64,000 nt of DNA from Cupriavidus sp. (lineage in GTDB: Bacteria > Pseudomonadota > Gammaproteobacteria > Burkholderiales > Burkholderiaceae). The position numbers and the translations under genes were made by a program. The notes under the pieces were generated by a model. The model did not search any database and was not told the DNA's origin. It saw only the letters and a program-made list of their open reading frames with translations. This document shows, in pieces, positions 48,428 through 58,639 of the stretch (positions within the stretch are counted from its first letter, which is position 1; each line of letters starts with the position of its first letter). The stretch spans positions 124,001 to 188,000 of the forward strand of contig JAPSLP010000001.1 in NCBI GenBank assembly GCA_031180665.1. The letters are read 5' to 3'.

Positions 48428-48901
48428 ATGAAAGGTTTCGAACCGAGTCTGCTCGATAAGCTGTTCGACGACGAGCCCCACGCACCGCTGCCCACCGCGA
48501 TGCGGCAACTGACGCTGGAGGAGCTCAAGTCGACGGTGGCGCGCGACATCGAGGCGCTGCTCAATACGCGCATCGTGATCGACGAAGCGCAGTTGAGCGG
48601 CCTGCCGGAGTGCAAGCGTTCCCTGCTGACGTACGGGCTCAACGATTTCGCCGGGCTCAGTCTGGCCAGCTACTACGACCGCAATTACATCTGCCAGTCG
48701 CTGACCAAGGCCATCGAGCGCCACGAGCCGCGGCTGCGCAATGTCACCGTGTCGTTGGATGTCAGCGAGCGCAACACCAATGCGTTGTGCTTCGGCATTA
48801 CCGCCATGCTGCTGGTGGGGCCGGCGCGGGAGCCGGTGAGCTTCGATGCGTTGCTGCAGCCGTCGACGCTGCAGTACTCGGTGACGCGCGGACGAACCTG
48901 A
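48428..48901 (+). CDS. tssE: T6SS baseplate protein TssE (gp25-like)
   Basis: The 157-residue baseplate wedge protein, related to phage gp25. Conserved points: SLLDKLFDDEP at the start, VARDIEALLNTRI, the SLLTYGLNDFAGL segment and IERHEPRLRNVTVSL. The ATG at 48428 (MKGFEPSLLDKLFD) fits the family better than the upstream start at 48398. It is followed by tssF. Confidence 0.95.
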   Translation: MKGFEPSLLDKLFDDEPHAPLPTAMRQLTLEELKSTVARDIEALLNTRIVIDEAQLSGLPECKRSLLTYGLNDFAGLSLASYYDRNYICQSLTKAIERHEPRLRNVTVSLDVSERNTNALCFGITAMLLVGPAREPVSFDALLQPSTLQYSVTRGRT

Positions 48902-49007
48902 CAGGGCAGGCACGCGCCTGGCGCGGCCCGATGATGGCCGCGATGTCTCGAATCCCTGCCCGAGCCGATCCCATCCGCCACCGTCACGCACCGACCGCCG
49001 AGCAGCC

Positions 49008-50861
49008 ATGGACGAGCTACTGCCTTACTACGAGCGTGAACTGGCGTATCTGCGCCGGTATTCGCGCGACTTCGCCGAGCGATATCCCAAGATCGCCGGG
49101 CGGCTCGCCATGTCGGCCGACGGTTGCGACGATCCGCACGTCGAGCGGATGGTCGAGTCCTTCGCCTTCCTGACGGCGCGCATCAGCAAGAAGCTCGACG
49201 ACGACTACCCGGAACTGACCGAGGCGCTGCTGGAGGTCATGTATCCGCATTACCTGCGGCCGTTTCCGTCCTGTTCGATTGCGCATTTCGATGTCCGCGG
49301 CGCGGCCGCGCAGTTGTCGGCGCCGATGACGGTGCCGCGCGGCACGATGGTGAGCACCCGCCCGGTCAACCGGGTCGAATGCCGCTTCCGTACCGCCTAT
49401 GACGTGACGTTCGCCCCGGTCCGCATCGCGGACGCGAGCTATCGGGGCGCGGCGGTGGCGCCGGCCGCCACCGTCTTGCCCAAGGGCGCCACCGGGGCGC
49501 TGACGATCTCGCTCGAACACCAGGGCGAGCGGGGCGGCTTCGACACGCTGGCGCTCGATACGCTGCGTGTCTATCTGGACGGCGAGCCGTCCTTCGTCGC
49601 GGCGCTCGGCGATGCGCTGTTCCTGCATACCGCGGCGGCGTATCTGGAGGGACCGCGGGCAGGCGTCTGGCAGCGGCTGCCGGCCGTGCCGCTGCGCGAG
49701 GTGGGATTTGCCGCCAATGAAGCGCTGATCGACACGCCGGCGCGCTCGCATCCCGCCTACCGTCTGCTCAGCGAGCACTTCGCCTTCGCCGAGAAGTTCA
49801 ATTTCGTCGACATCGACCTGGCGGCACTGCGCCGGGCGCTGGGGGCGGCGGGTGGCAGCACCCGACGCCTGCAGCTGCATCTGGTGATGACCGACATCCG
49901 CAGCGACTCGCACACCGCGCGCCTGCTGGAGAGCCTGCAGGCCGGACATCTGCGGCTGCATTGCACGCCGGTGGTCAACCTGTTCGCGCAGAAGGCCGAT
50001 CCGATCCGCATCGAACATACCGCCAGCGCCTATCCGGTCGTGGCAGACGGCCGCCGCGCGCACGGCTACGACATCTATTCGATCGACCGCGTCCATCTGG
50101 TGCGCGAGACCGCCAATGGCAACGACGTGATCGAATTCCGGCCGTTCTATTCGCTGCATCACGCCGACGATCCAAACCGTGCCGGGCATTTCTGGCTGGC
50201 GCGGCGCGACGAGCTGGTGGCGCGACGCAGTCCGGGCTACGAGACCGAAATCTCGATCGTCGACATGGACTTCGATCCGGCGCAGCCGCAGACCGATACG
50301 CTGAGCATCGACGTCACCTGCACCAATCGCGATCTGCCGGCGAGCCTGTCGTTCGGCCATGCCGATGGCGACCTGACGATGGAAGGCACCTCGATCGCGC
50401 GGCAGATCACATTCCTGCGCAAGCCCACGTCGTCGCTGCGGCTGCCCGGCGGCCGCGCGGCGCAGTGGCGCCTGATCTCGCTGCTGGCGCTGAACCATTT
50501 GTCGCTGGTGCAGGACGGCCTGCCGGCGCTCAAGGAGATGCTGCGGCTGCATGACTTGGCCCGCAGCGGCATCTCGGCGCGCCAGATCGAGGGCATCGTC
50601 GGTCTGGACTATCAGCCCAGTACGCAGTGGCTGGCGGGCAAGCCGTTTGCGACGTTCGTGCGCGGCCTGCAGATTCGCCTGACGCTGGACGAGGAAGCCT
50701 TCGTCGGCACCGGCCTGCACCGCTTTATCCGCGTGATGGACCATTTCTTCGGTCTGTACGTCCATCTGAACAGCTTCGTGCAGCTCGTCGCCGTCTCGCG
50801 CCGCACCGGCAAGGAATTGATCCAATGCGCTCCCCGAAGCGGCGAATCGATCCTGGTGTGA
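49008..50861 (+). CDS. tssF: T6SS baseplate protein TssF
   Basis: The 617-residue baseplate wedge component. It starts MDELLPYYERELAYLRRYSRDFA, then AERYPKIAGRL and DPHVERMVESFAFLTARI, all diagnostic of TssF. Length is typical (about 590-630). The end overlaps the tssG start by 37 bases. Confidence 0.97.
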   Translation: MDELLPYYERELAYLRRYSRDFAERYPKIAGRLAMSADGCDDPHVERMVESFAFLTARISKKLDDDYPELTEALLEVMYPHYLRPFPSCSIAHFDVRGAAAQLSAPMTVPRGTMVSTRPVNRVECRFRTAYDVTFAPVRIADASYRGAAVAPAATVLPKGATGALTISLEHQGERGGFDTLALDTLRVYLDGEPSFVAALGDALFLHTAAAYLEGPRAGVWQRLPAVPLREVGFAANEALIDTPARSHPAYRLLSEHFAFAEKFNFVDIDLAALRRALGAAGGSTRRLQLHLVMTDIRSDSHTARLLESLQAGHLRLHCTPVVNLFAQKADPIRIEHTASAYPVVADGRRAHGYDIYSIDRVHLVRETANGNDVIEFRPFYSLHHADDPNRAGHFWLARRDELVARRSPGYETEISIVDMDFDPAQPQTDTLSIDVTCTNRDLPASLSFGHADGDLTMEGTSIARQITFLRKPTSSLRLPGGRAAQWRLISLLALNHLSLVQDGLPALKEMLRLHDLARSGISARQIEGIVGLDYQPSTQWLAGKPFATFVRGLQIRLTLDEEAFVGTGLHRFIRVMDHFFGLYVHLNSFVQLVAVSRRTGKELIQCAPRSGESILV

Positions 50862-52030
50862 TACGCCGGCTGCTGCGCCAGCCGTATCGCTTCCAGTTCT
50901 TCCAGGCGGTGCGGCTGCTGCAGATTCAGTTCGCGCGTCAGGGCAGGGCTCGGGCCGGTGTCAACGGCAGCGTGGATGACGCGGCGAACGGCTTGGTGAA
51001 CGGCTTGGTGAACGGCGTGGCGATTGGCGCAGTGAACGGCAACGCCATCGCACGCGTCGCCGACACCCCCGAACACCAGCTCGCCACCCGCGTGCGCTTT
51101 CCCAACGTGCTGTCGTTGTCGTTTCCCGCCAGCGAGATCGTGCAGATCGAGGCCGGCGGCATCGCGCAGCAGGCGCTCGACAGCGATGCGGCCTTCGCCG
51201 AGGCGATCGCCGAACGTCCGCTCGACGATGTGGCGGTGACTCCGGCCTTCTTCGGCATGCTGGGCGGGCAGGGGGCGCTGCCGCTGCATTACACCGAAGT
51301 GGTGGCCGAGCGCGAAACCCTGCGCCGCGACGGCGCGGCGCGCGCCTTCTTCGATATCTTCTCGAACCGCGCCGCCGCGCTGTTCTATCTGGCGTGGAAG
51401 AAGTATCGGCTGCCGTTCCAGCACGAGGTCGACCGCACGCGCCACTACCTGCCGCTGCTGCTGTCGCTGGCCGGCGTCGCCGATGGGGGCGTGCGCCGCG
51501 GCCTGCGCGAGACGCCGGGAATCGTCCACGACGAGGCGCTTGCCGGCTATGCGACCGCGGTGCGGCATCGGCCGATGTCGGCGTCGTATCTGCAGCAGGT
51601 GCTGTCCGACTATTTCCGCGTGCCGGTGCGCGTCGAGCAGTTCGTCGGCGGCTGGTATCGGGTGCCGCCATCGCAGTGGTCGCGCCTGGGCGGCGTCAAC
51701 AACGTGCTCGGCGCCACCGCGCTGGCCGGCCAGCGGGTCTGGCAGCGCGATCTGCGGGTGCGCGTGTGGATCGGGCCGCTGGCGCGCGATCAGTACCGCG
51801 CCTTCCTGCCCGGGGCGGAGGGCGCGCTGGCGCTGCGCAAGATGCTGACCGTGCTGGGCGGCGCCACGCTCGAATATGAAGTCAAGCCGATCCTGCGCCG
51901 GCAGGACGTGACCGGCTCCCAGCTCGGCGCCGCGGGCAGCGGCCACGTCGGCTGGGACACCTTCCTTGTTTCGCGACCCGCCACGCAGGATCGCAGCGAC
52001 GCGCATTACACGCTGTCGCCCATTCATTGA
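50825..52030 (+). CDS. tssG: T6SS baseplate protein TssG
   Basis: The 401-residue baseplate protein that joins TssF and TssK. Signatures: QPYRFQFFQAVRLLQ near the start, LSLSFPASEI, TPAFFGMLGGQGALPLHYTE, DIFSNRAAALFYLAWKKYR. It is somewhat longer than the usual ~330-350 residues, partly because of an Asn-Gly-Leu-Val repeat insertion at about residues 54-74. The ATG at 50825 lies inside the tssF end; the upstream frame extension is not TssG-like. Confidence 0.95.
   Translation: MRSPKRRIDPGVIRRLLRQPYRFQFFQAVRLLQIQFARQGRARAGVNGSVDDAANGLVNGLVNGVAIGAVNGNAIARVADTPEHQLATRVRFPNVLSLSFPASEIVQIEAGGIAQQALDSDAAFAEAIAERPLDDVAVTPAFFGMLGGQGALPLHYTEVVAERETLRRDGAARAFFDIFSNRAAALFYLAWKKYRLPFQHEVDRTRHYLPLLLSLAGVADGGVRRGLRETPGIVHDEALAGYATAVRHRPMSASYLQQVLSDYFRVPVRVEQFVGGWYRVPPSQWSRLGGVNNVLGATALAGQRVWQRDLRVRVWIGPLARDQYRAFLPGAEGALALRKMLTVLGGATLEYEVKPILRRQDVTGSQLGAAGSGHVGWDTFLVSRPATQDRSDAHYTLSPIH
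50986..51045 (+). repeat. Five imperfect 12-bp tandem repeats inside tssG
   Basis: Units GAACGGCTTGGT (50986-50997, 50998-51009), GAACGGCGTGGC, GATTGGCGCAGT and GAACGGCAACGC follow each other without gaps and encode (NGLV)(NGLV)(NGVA)(IGAV)(NGNA). Twelve bases keep the frame, so copy-number change would only alter loop length. Confidence 0.85.
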
Positions 52031-52050
52031 TAGACCGGAGCCGAGCCATC

Positions 52051-54801
52051 ATGGCCACCCCCTTGAAGACGCTGATCGCCAAGCTCAATGCCACCAGCCG
52101 GCAGGCCGCCGAACGGGCCGCCTCGCTGTGCATGGCGCGCGGCCACTATGAGGTCGACCTGGAACATCTGTTCCTGGCGCTGCTGGAGAATCCCCGCAGC
52201 GACGTGTCGGTCGCGGCCCGGGCCAGCGGCATCGATCCGGCTGCACTGCAAAGCGACCTGGACAGGGAACTCGGCCGCTTCCAGACCGGCAATGGGCGCA
52301 CGCCGGCGTTCTCGCCGTGGCTGCCGAAGCTGTTCGAGCATGCGTGGCTGATCGCCTCGCTCGATTCGCAGACCACGCGCATCCGCTCGGGCCATCTGCT
52401 GCTGGCGTTGCTGACCGAGCCTGGCCTCGCACCGCTGGCCGAGCGCGGCTCCCGGCGCTTCGGTCAATTCCCGGTCGAGCGTCTCAAGCATGAGCTGGGC
52501 GCGTTGACCAAGGGCTCCGAAGAGGCCGAGCAGGCGGTGGCCTTCGCGGACGCGGGCAGCGCGCCGGCCGAGCAGCCCTCGGGGCAGGGCGCGCTGTCGA
52601 AGACCCCGGCGCTGGACCAGTACACCGTCGACCTGACCGCCTCGGCGCGCGATGGCCGCATCGATCCGGTGATCGGCCGCGACGCCGAGATCCGCCAGAT
52701 GATCGACATCCTGATGCGCCGCCGTCAGAACAACCCGATCCTGACCGGCGAGGCCGGGGTCGGCAAGACCGCGGTGGTCGAAGGGCTGGCATTGCGCATT
52801 GCCGCCGACGACGTGCCGCCGCCGCTGCGTGGCGTCGCGCTGCGCACGCTGGACATGGGCCTGCTGCAGGCGGGCGCCAGCGTCAAGGGCGAGTTCGAGA
52901 ACCGGCTGCGCAACGTGATCGACGAGGTCAAGCGCAGTCCGCAGCCGATCATCCTGTTCATCGACGAGGCCCACACCATCATCGGCGCGGGCGGGCAGGC
53001 CGGTCAGAACGACGCAGCCAATCTGCTGAAGCCGGCGCTGGCCCGCGGCGAGCTGCGTACGATCGCGGCGACCACCTGGGCCGAATACAAGAAGTACTTC
53101 GAGAAGGATGCCGCGCTGGCGCGGCGCTTCCAGGTCGTCAAGGTCGAGGAACCGGACGAGGCGCTGGCGTCGGCCATGCTGCGCGGCATGGTCGGCCTGA
53201 TGGAGCGGCACTTCGACGTGCGCGTGCTCGACGAAGCGATCACCGAGGCGGTGCGGCTGTCGCACCGCTATATCAGCGGCCGGCAATTGCCGGACAAGGC
53301 CGTCAGCGTGCTCGATACCGCCTGTGCCAAGGTGGCGCTGGCGCAGAGCGCCACGCCCGCTGAAATCGAGCAGGACCAGAAGGCGCTGGAGCGCCTGACC
53401 GTCGAGATCGGCGCGCTGCAACGCGAGCTGTCGACCGGCGGACAGCATCAGGCGCGGCTGGCGGAACTGCAGAAGCAGGAGCAGGCGCTGCGCGAGCGCA
53501 TTGCCGCCGGCAACGAACGGCTCGCACGCGAGCGCGAGCTGGTCGAGCGGATCGTCGCGCTGCTGCGCTCGAGGGATGCAGGTACGGCAGACGCTGCTAA
53601 TGCTGCTGCGACCGGCCATGACACCGCCGTCGAGGAAGCCGAGCCGGTCGCTGCCAATAGCGATATCGCGCCCGCCGCCGGACGCCGCCGCAAGGCTGCC
53701 GCGCCGGCGGCACCGGCCGACGAACTGTCGCGCCTGAAGACCGAGTTACGCGAACTGCAGGGCGAAAAGCCGCTGGTGCCGATCCAGGTCGACGGCCAGG
53801 TCGTCTCCGAAATCGTTTCCGCCTGGACCGGCATTCCGCTGGGCCGCATGGTCAAGGACGAGCTGCACACGGTGATGAACCTGAAGCCGCTGCTCGAGGA
53901 ACGCGTGTTCGGCCAGCCGCACGCGCTCGAAGCGGTGGCGCAGCGCGTGCGTACCGCGGCGGCCAATCTGGAAGACCCGCACAAGCCGCGCGGGGTATTC
54001 CTGTTCGTCGGCCCGTCCGGCGTCGGCAAGACCGAGACCGCACTGGCGCTGGCCGACATCCTGTACGGCGGCGAGCGCAAGCTGATCACCATCAATATGA
54101 GCGAGTACCAGGAGGCCCACAGCGTTTCCGGGCTCAAGGGCTCGCCGCCGGGCTATGTCGGCTACGGCGAGGGCGGGGTGCTGACCGAGGCGGTGCGCCG
54201 CAACCCTTACAGCGTGGTGCTGCTCGACGAAATCGAGAAGGCGCATCCGGACGTGCTGGAGATGTTCTTCCAGGTCTTCGACAAGGGCTGGATGGAGGAC
54301 GCCGAGGGCCGGACCATCGACTTCCGCAACACCATCATCATCCTGACCTCGAACGCGGGCTCGGCCTCGATCATGCAGGCCTGCCTGAACAAGTCTGCCG
54401 AGGAACTGCCGGATGCCGACGCATTGACCGAGGCGCTGCGCCCAACGCTGTACAAGACCTTCAAGCCGGCCTTTATCGGCCGGACCAAGGTGGTGCCGTA
54501 CTACCCGATCAGCGACGACACGCTGGTCGAGATCATCGAGCTGAAGCTGCGCCGCATCGGCGAGCGGGTGCAGCAGAACCACCGCGCGGCGTTCGAATGG
54601 GATGCCGCCGTGACCGAGGCTGTGCTGCAGCGCTGCACCGAAGTGGATACCGGCGCCCGCGCGGTCGACCATATCCTGAACGGCACGCTGCTGCCCGAGA
54701 TCGCGCAGTCCGTACTGGCGAAGATGGCACAGGGCGAGGCGATCCAGAAGATCAAGGTGGGCGTCAACAAGAACGGCGGCTTCCGCTACAAGGTCAATTG
54801 A
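52051..54801 (+). CDS. tssH: T6SS sheath-recycling ATPase TssH (ClpV)
   Basis: AAA+ unfoldase that disassembles the contracted sheath. The 916-residue protein has an N-terminal Clp_N domain (about 1-165), a first ATPase domain with Walker A GEAGVGKT at 233-240 and ILFIDEAHT, a coiled middle region, and a second ATPase domain with Walker A GPSGVGKT at 654-661 and [14 protein letters not shown]. An Ala/Glu-rich insertion around residues 505-550 is unusually long. The ATG at 52051 ([13 protein letters not shown]) matches the family; a TTG at 52027 does not. Last gene of the core operon, 45 bp before vgrG5. Confidence 0.97.
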   Translation: MATPLKTLIAKLNATSRQAAERAASLCMARGHYEVDLEHLFLALLENPRSDVSVAARASGIDPAALQSDLDRELGRFQTGNGRTPAFSPWLPKLFEHAWLIASLDSQTTRIRSGHLLLALLTEPGLAPLAERGSRRFGQFPVERLKHELGALTKGSEEAEQAVAFADAGSAPAEQPSGQGALSKTPALDQYTVDLTASARDGRIDPVIGRDAEIRQMIDILMRRRQNNPILTGEAGVGKTAVVEGLALRIAADDVPPPLRGVALRTLDMGLLQAGASVKGEFENRLRNVIDEVKRSPQPIILFIDEAHTIIGAGGQAGQNDAANLLKPALARGELRTIAATTWAEYKKYFEKDAALARRFQVVKVEEPDEALASAMLRGMVGLMERHFDVRVLDEAITEAVRLSHRYISGRQLPDKAVSVLDTACAKVALAQSATPAEIEQDQKALERLTVEIGALQRELSTGGQHQARLAELQKQEQALRERIAAGNERLARERELVERIVALLRSRDAGTADAANAAATGHDTAVEEAEPVAANSDIAPAAGRRRKAAAPAAPADELSRLKTELRELQGEKPLVPIQVDGQVVSEIVSAWTGIPLGRMVKDELHTVMNLKPLLEERVFGQPHALEAVAQRVRTAAANLEDPHKPRGVFLFVGPSGVGKTETALALADILYGGERKLITINMSEYQEAHSVSGLKGSPPGYVGYGEGGVLTEAVRRNPYSVVLLDEIEKAHPDVLEMFFQVFDKGWMEDAEGRTIDFRNTIIILTSNAGSASIMQACLNKSAEELPDADALTEALRPTLYKTFKPAFIGRTKVVPYYPISDDTLVEIIELKLRRIGERVQQNHRAAFEWDAAVTEAVLQRCTEVDTGARAVDHILNGTLLPEIAQSVLAKMAQGEAIQKIKVGVNKNGGFRYKVN

Positions 54802-54846
54802 GGCCAATTGAGTCGATTGACTCCGTAACTCATAGTCGAGGCAGCG

Positions 54847-57642
54847 ATGGGCGTACTGACCGATATGGCGCATGAACTGGCGGCGCAACTGCGCGCCGCC
54901 TTCCGCCAGCACGACCGGCTGCTGCGGCTCGCCACGCCGCTGGGCGACGGCGTGCTGCTTGCCGAACGGTTGCTTGCGCGCGAGCAGCTCGATGGCGGCG
55001 GCTTTCGTTTCGAGTTGTCCGCGCTGTCGGACGACGCCAAACTGGATCCGGCGGCCTTGCTGGGGCAGCCGGTGCGCATCGATCTGCTGACGCAGCTAAG
55101 CCGCGACAAGCCGCGCGCGCTGCACGGCCATGTGACGGGGTTCGAACGGGTCGGCGCCAATGGCGGCCTCGCGCGCTACCGGCTCTTGATCGAGCCATGG
55201 CTGGCCTTCCTGCGCCATCGCCGCGACAGCTTCCTGTTCCAGGACATGTCGGTGATCGAAGTCGTCGACAGCGTGCTGGGCGACTATCGCGGGCAGGGCA
55301 AGCTGGTGCCGGAATGGCGCTGGGCGGTGGCCGACGCCGCGATCTATCCGAAGCGCAGCGTGGTGACGCAGTACGACGAGTCGGATTTCGATTTCGTGAC
55401 CCGGCTGCTGGCCGAGGAAGGGCTGTTCTACTACTTCGAGCACGAGGCGGCCGATGGCGACGCCCTCGGCCTGCATCGGATGGTGATCGCCGATCGCAAC
55501 GATGTCTTCAAGGACAACGCGCAGGCCAGCATCCGCTTCGGCCGTGCCGATGCGACCGCGTCGGAGGACGTGATCACCGAATGGCAGGGCGAGCGCCAGT
55601 GGCAGACCAATGCGGTCGAGCTGGCGACCTGGGACTACCGCACCGCCTCGCTGCGCAGCGCAACGCTGAGCACGCACCACGACAACGGCGAGCAGGCCAG
55701 CCCGCTGACCGACACCGACTACATCGGCCAGTACGCCTTCGAGGACGCCGAGCAGGCGCAGCGCATCGCGCGCATCGCGATGGAATCGCTCGAGGTTCGC
55801 AACAAGGCCTTCCATGGCGGCGGCACGGTCCGCACGCTGGCCCCGGCCACCACGTTCTCGCTGCTGGACCACTACGAGCACGATGGCGACGAGGAAGACG
55901 GCCGCCGCTTCGTGGTGCTGTCGGTTACGCACGAGGCCCGCAACAACTTCAACGAGGGCTTCGGCAAGGCCTTGCTGGCGATGACGGGTCTGTCCCCGGC
56001 CGGGGACAACGAAACCCTGCCGCTGTACCGCAACCGCTTCACCGCCGTGCGCGCCAGCGTGCCATACCGGCCGGCGCTGCGCGGCGACGACGGCCGCCTG
56101 CTGCATCCGCGGCCGACCGTGCGCGGCAGCCAAACCGCGCTGGTGGTTGGCGACGGCGGGCCGGTCCATACCGACCGCGACCACCGCATCAAGGTCCAGT
56201 TCCATTGGCAACGCGGCGGGCGTTCGTCCGGCCGGCAATCCCACCCGGCCGGCGATGACAACGCCCGCGCCGAGTCCGCGCTCGGCTGCTGGCTGCGCGT
56301 CGCGACGCCGGTGGCCGGCGACAACTGGGGCGGCGTCGCGCTGCCGCGCGTCGGCCAGGAAGTGGTGGTGGAGTTCGTCAACGGCGATATCGACCGCCCC
56401 GTGGTCGTCGGCGCGGCCTACAACGGCGCCGGCGAGACCGACTCGCAGATCAACAAGCAACAGGCCGGCGCCGCGAACGCGACCGGCAATGCCCCAGCCT
56501 GGTTCGCCGGCGAGGGCAAGAATGACAAGGCACACGCGCACAACGCCGTGCTGTCCGGCATCAAGACACAGGCGCTGTCCGCCAGCCAGACCGGCAACGG
56601 CGGCTACAACCAGCTGGTGTTCGACGACACCGAGGGCCAGAGCCGCACGCTGCTGTCGACCACGCAGGCCGCGACGTCGCTGACGCTGGGCCACCACCTG
56701 TTCCAGCGCGACAACGCCCGCGAGGCCGACCTGGGCCACGGCGCGGCGCTCGCCACCGACGCCTCCGGCAGCGTCCGCGCCGGCTCCGGCCTGCTGATCG
56801 CCGCCGAAGATGGCAGCGTCACGCAACCGCTGCTGCAGAGCGAGCAGGCCGCGACGCAGGTCGAGGACAGCCTGGAGCTGGCCCGCACGCTGGCGCAGCA
56901 GGCGGCCAAGCAGAAGGCCGCGCTGCCCGGCGAGTCGGCCGCGGATACGCTGCCGGCGCTCGAATCGCTGAAGCACAGCGCCGAAGTGCTGCGCACCGAG
57001 GCGAAGGCAGAGGACGGGGGCTCGGCGATCGCCTACAGCGAGCCGCATCTGGTCGTGTCGGGCCCGAAAGGCGTGGCGCTGTCGACGCCGGCCGATGCGT
57101 TGCTCGTCGCTGGCACCAATGCGACGCTGGTGGCGGGCGAGCATGTCAATCTGGCGGCCGGGGGCAATCTGGCTGTTGCGGTGGCCGATGGCCTGAGCCT
57201 GTTTACCGATGGGCAGGGAGGATCGGGGGCGCGCTCGGGATCTGGCTCCGGGTCGGGCGGCCAGCGAACGCAGACCGCGCAGAAGGGCGGCGACGCCAAC
57301 GGCATGGCCCTGCACGCAGCAGCCGGCAAGGTTGAAGTCGCCAGCCTGACTGGCGCCAGCCGCTACGCCGCCGAACGCACGGTGACGATCGCCTCGACGC
57401 AGGCCAATGTCACGGTGGAAGGCAAACAGCATGTGCTGCTGAACGCCGCCGGCGCGCAGATCCGCGTGCTGGGCGGGAAGATCGAATTGCACGCGCCCGG
57501 GAAGGTGGAGTTCAAGGGGGCGGGGCATCGGTTTGTGGGGCCGGGGGGCGGGGAGGCAAGTACCGACCTTGCCAAGGGCGACCTCAAGGCTTGTCCCACC
57601 AAGGACGACGCTGCCGCGGCCAGCGGCAGCGCGGTGCTATAG
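54847..57642 (+). CDS. vgrG: T6SS spike protein VgrG (copy 5)
   Basis: The 931-residue spike has a gp27-like region (QYDESDFDFVTRLLAEEGLFYYFEH), an OB fold (about 479-527; GCWLRVATPVAGDNWGG, VGQEVVVEFVNGDIDRPVVVG) and a DUF2345 region (about 720-890) interrupted by a Gly/Ser-rich stretch (GARSGSGSGSGGQ, about residues 792-806). The tail after VEFKGAGHRFVGP is short and acidic/Ala-rich. It is clearly diverged from the other four copies. A DUF4123 adaptor starts 2 bp after the stop, followed by the VasX-like effector, its probable cargo. Confidence 0.95.
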   Translation: MGVLTDMAHELAAQLRAAFRQHDRLLRLATPLGDGVLLAERLLAREQLDGGGFRFELSALSDDAKLDPAALLGQPVRIDLLTQLSRDKPRALHGHVTGFERVGANGGLARYRLLIEPWLAFLRHRRDSFLFQDMSVIEVVDSVLGDYRGQGKLVPEWRWAVADAAIYPKRSVVTQYDESDFDFVTRLLAEEGLFYYFEHEAADGDALGLHRMVIADRNDVFKDNAQASIRFGRADATASEDVITEWQGERQWQTNAVELATWDYRTASLRSATLSTHHDNGEQASPLTDTDYIGQYAFEDAEQAQRIARIAMESLEVRNKAFHGGGTVRTLAPATTFSLLDHYEHDGDEEDGRRFVVLSVTHEARNNFNEGFGKALLAMTGLSPAGDNETLPLYRNRFTAVRASVPYRPALRGDDGRLLHPRPTVRGSQTALVVGDGGPVHTDRDHRIKVQFHWQRGGRSSGRQSHPAGDDNARAESALGCWLRVATPVAGDNWGGVALPRVGQEVVVEFVNGDIDRPVVVGAAYNGAGETDSQINKQQAGAANATGNAPAWFAGEGKNDKAHAHNAVLSGIKTQALSASQTGNGGYNQLVFDDTEGQSRTLLSTTQAATSLTLGHHLFQRDNAREADLGHGAALATDASGSVRAGSGLLIAAEDGSVTQPLLQSEQAATQVEDSLELARTLAQQAAKQKAALPGESAADTLPALESLKHSAEVLRTEAKAEDGGSAIAYSEPHLVVSGPKGVALSTPADALLVAGTNATLVAGEHVNLAAGGNLAVAVADGLSLFTDGQGGSGARSGSGSGSGGQRTQTAQKGGDANGMALHAAAGKVEVASLTGASRYAAERTVTIASTQANVTVEGKQHVLLNAAGAQIRVLGGKIELHAPGKVEFKGAGHRFVGPGGGEASTDLAKGDLKACPTKDDAAAASGSAVL

Positions 57643-57644
57643 CC

Positions 57645-58577
57645 ATGGCCATCGATGCGGACCACCTGATCCAGCAAATCGGCACGTCGCTGCAAGCCGA
57701 CGACAGCCTGCGTGCGTACCTGCTGATCGATCCGATGCTTTACGAGCCAATCGATGCAGAGCGCGTCGAGGCGGCGGCGCTTCAGCGTTGGGACATTCCG
57801 GTTCGCCGGCCGGGCATCGATCATGACAAACGCCCGTACCTGCTGGGGCTGCGAGCGACCGCGGTAGAGATACTGGAAGCCAGCGTTGTCGCATCCATTG
57901 CCGAGCTCGAAAACCCGGAACTCGAAAGTACGCGCGGATTCGCCATCGGTGGCTGGCTGCTGTCCGAAGAACCCGGCGACGCACTGGCCCGGCATTTTGC
58001 CAACATCATGTCGCCGATCGAACCGGGGCACGGCATTCGCTATTTCCGTCTCGCAGATCGGCGCGTGCTCGAATGGATGTGGCCGGTGCTCGAGTCCAGC
58101 CAGCAGGCGTCGCTGATGCAGCCGATCCGACAATGGCTCGCGCTCGATCGGCGTGGCGCCGTAGTGCGGTATGTCGGGCCACCAGTTCCGTTGGCACCCA
58201 TTGCCGCAGGGATGCCGCCGCTGCAATTGGCGCAGGCGCAATGGCGTCACGCACACCGCTGTGAAGAGGTTCAGCAGATGCTGCGAGGCTGGCGCTCCTT
58301 CGAGGACGAACTGCCGCACGACTACCTGAAGCAGGCGGACCATGCGGTCGCATCGGCTCGCGGCATCGGGCTTACAGAAAGCGCCGACATCGTGCTGCTC
58401 GGCGCCTATCAGCTGATGCTGCATCCCAAATTGACCGAACACCCACGCATCATCAGGGCGGTCGAAGAGGCCCGCGAGCAAGGTATTCCGCTCGGCCTGG
58501 CGCTGGAAAAAATCCCCGACCCGGAAGGCTGGGACGCCATCCGGCGCGATCTGGAGCGCGCGGAAGTGCCGGCATAG
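57645..58577 (+). CDS. DUF4123 effector adaptor for the VasX-like effector
   Basis: The 310-residue cytoplasmic chaperone of the DUF4123 family. Recognisable parts: AYLLIDPMLYEP at the start, FAIGGWLLSEEPGDALARHFANIM in the middle with RYFRLADRRVLEWMWPVL, and a helical C-terminal half ending LEKIPDPEGWDAIRRDLE. The ATG at 57645 was chosen, 2 bp after vgrG5; the frame extends to 57591 inside vgrG5. Its position between VgrG5 and the large effector is the standard adaptor place. It is only distantly similar to the adaptor at 17616. Confidence 0.88.
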   Translation: MAIDADHLIQQIGTSLQADDSLRAYLLIDPMLYEPIDAERVEAAALQRWDIPVRRPGIDHDKRPYLLGLRATAVEILEASVVASIAELENPELESTRGFAIGGWLLSEEPGDALARHFANIMSPIEPGHGIRYFRLADRRVLEWMWPVLESSQQASLMQPIRQWLALDRRGAVVRYVGPPVPLAPIAAGMPPLQLAQAQWRHAHRCEEVQQMLRGWRSFEDELPHDYLKQADHAVASARGIGLTESADIVLLGAYQLMLHPKLTEHPRIIRAVEEAREQGIPLGLALEKIPDPEGWDAIRRDLERAEVPA

Positions 58578-58639
58578 CGCCGCAGCCTCCCGCCTTTTAA
58601 CCGCTCAATTCGACGCAACACAACCATCGGACCCAAGAC

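Noticed and set aside
49017-50825. 602-codon minus-strand frame opposite tssF
   Set aside because: Antisense of a well-supported core gene and without any recognisable motif.
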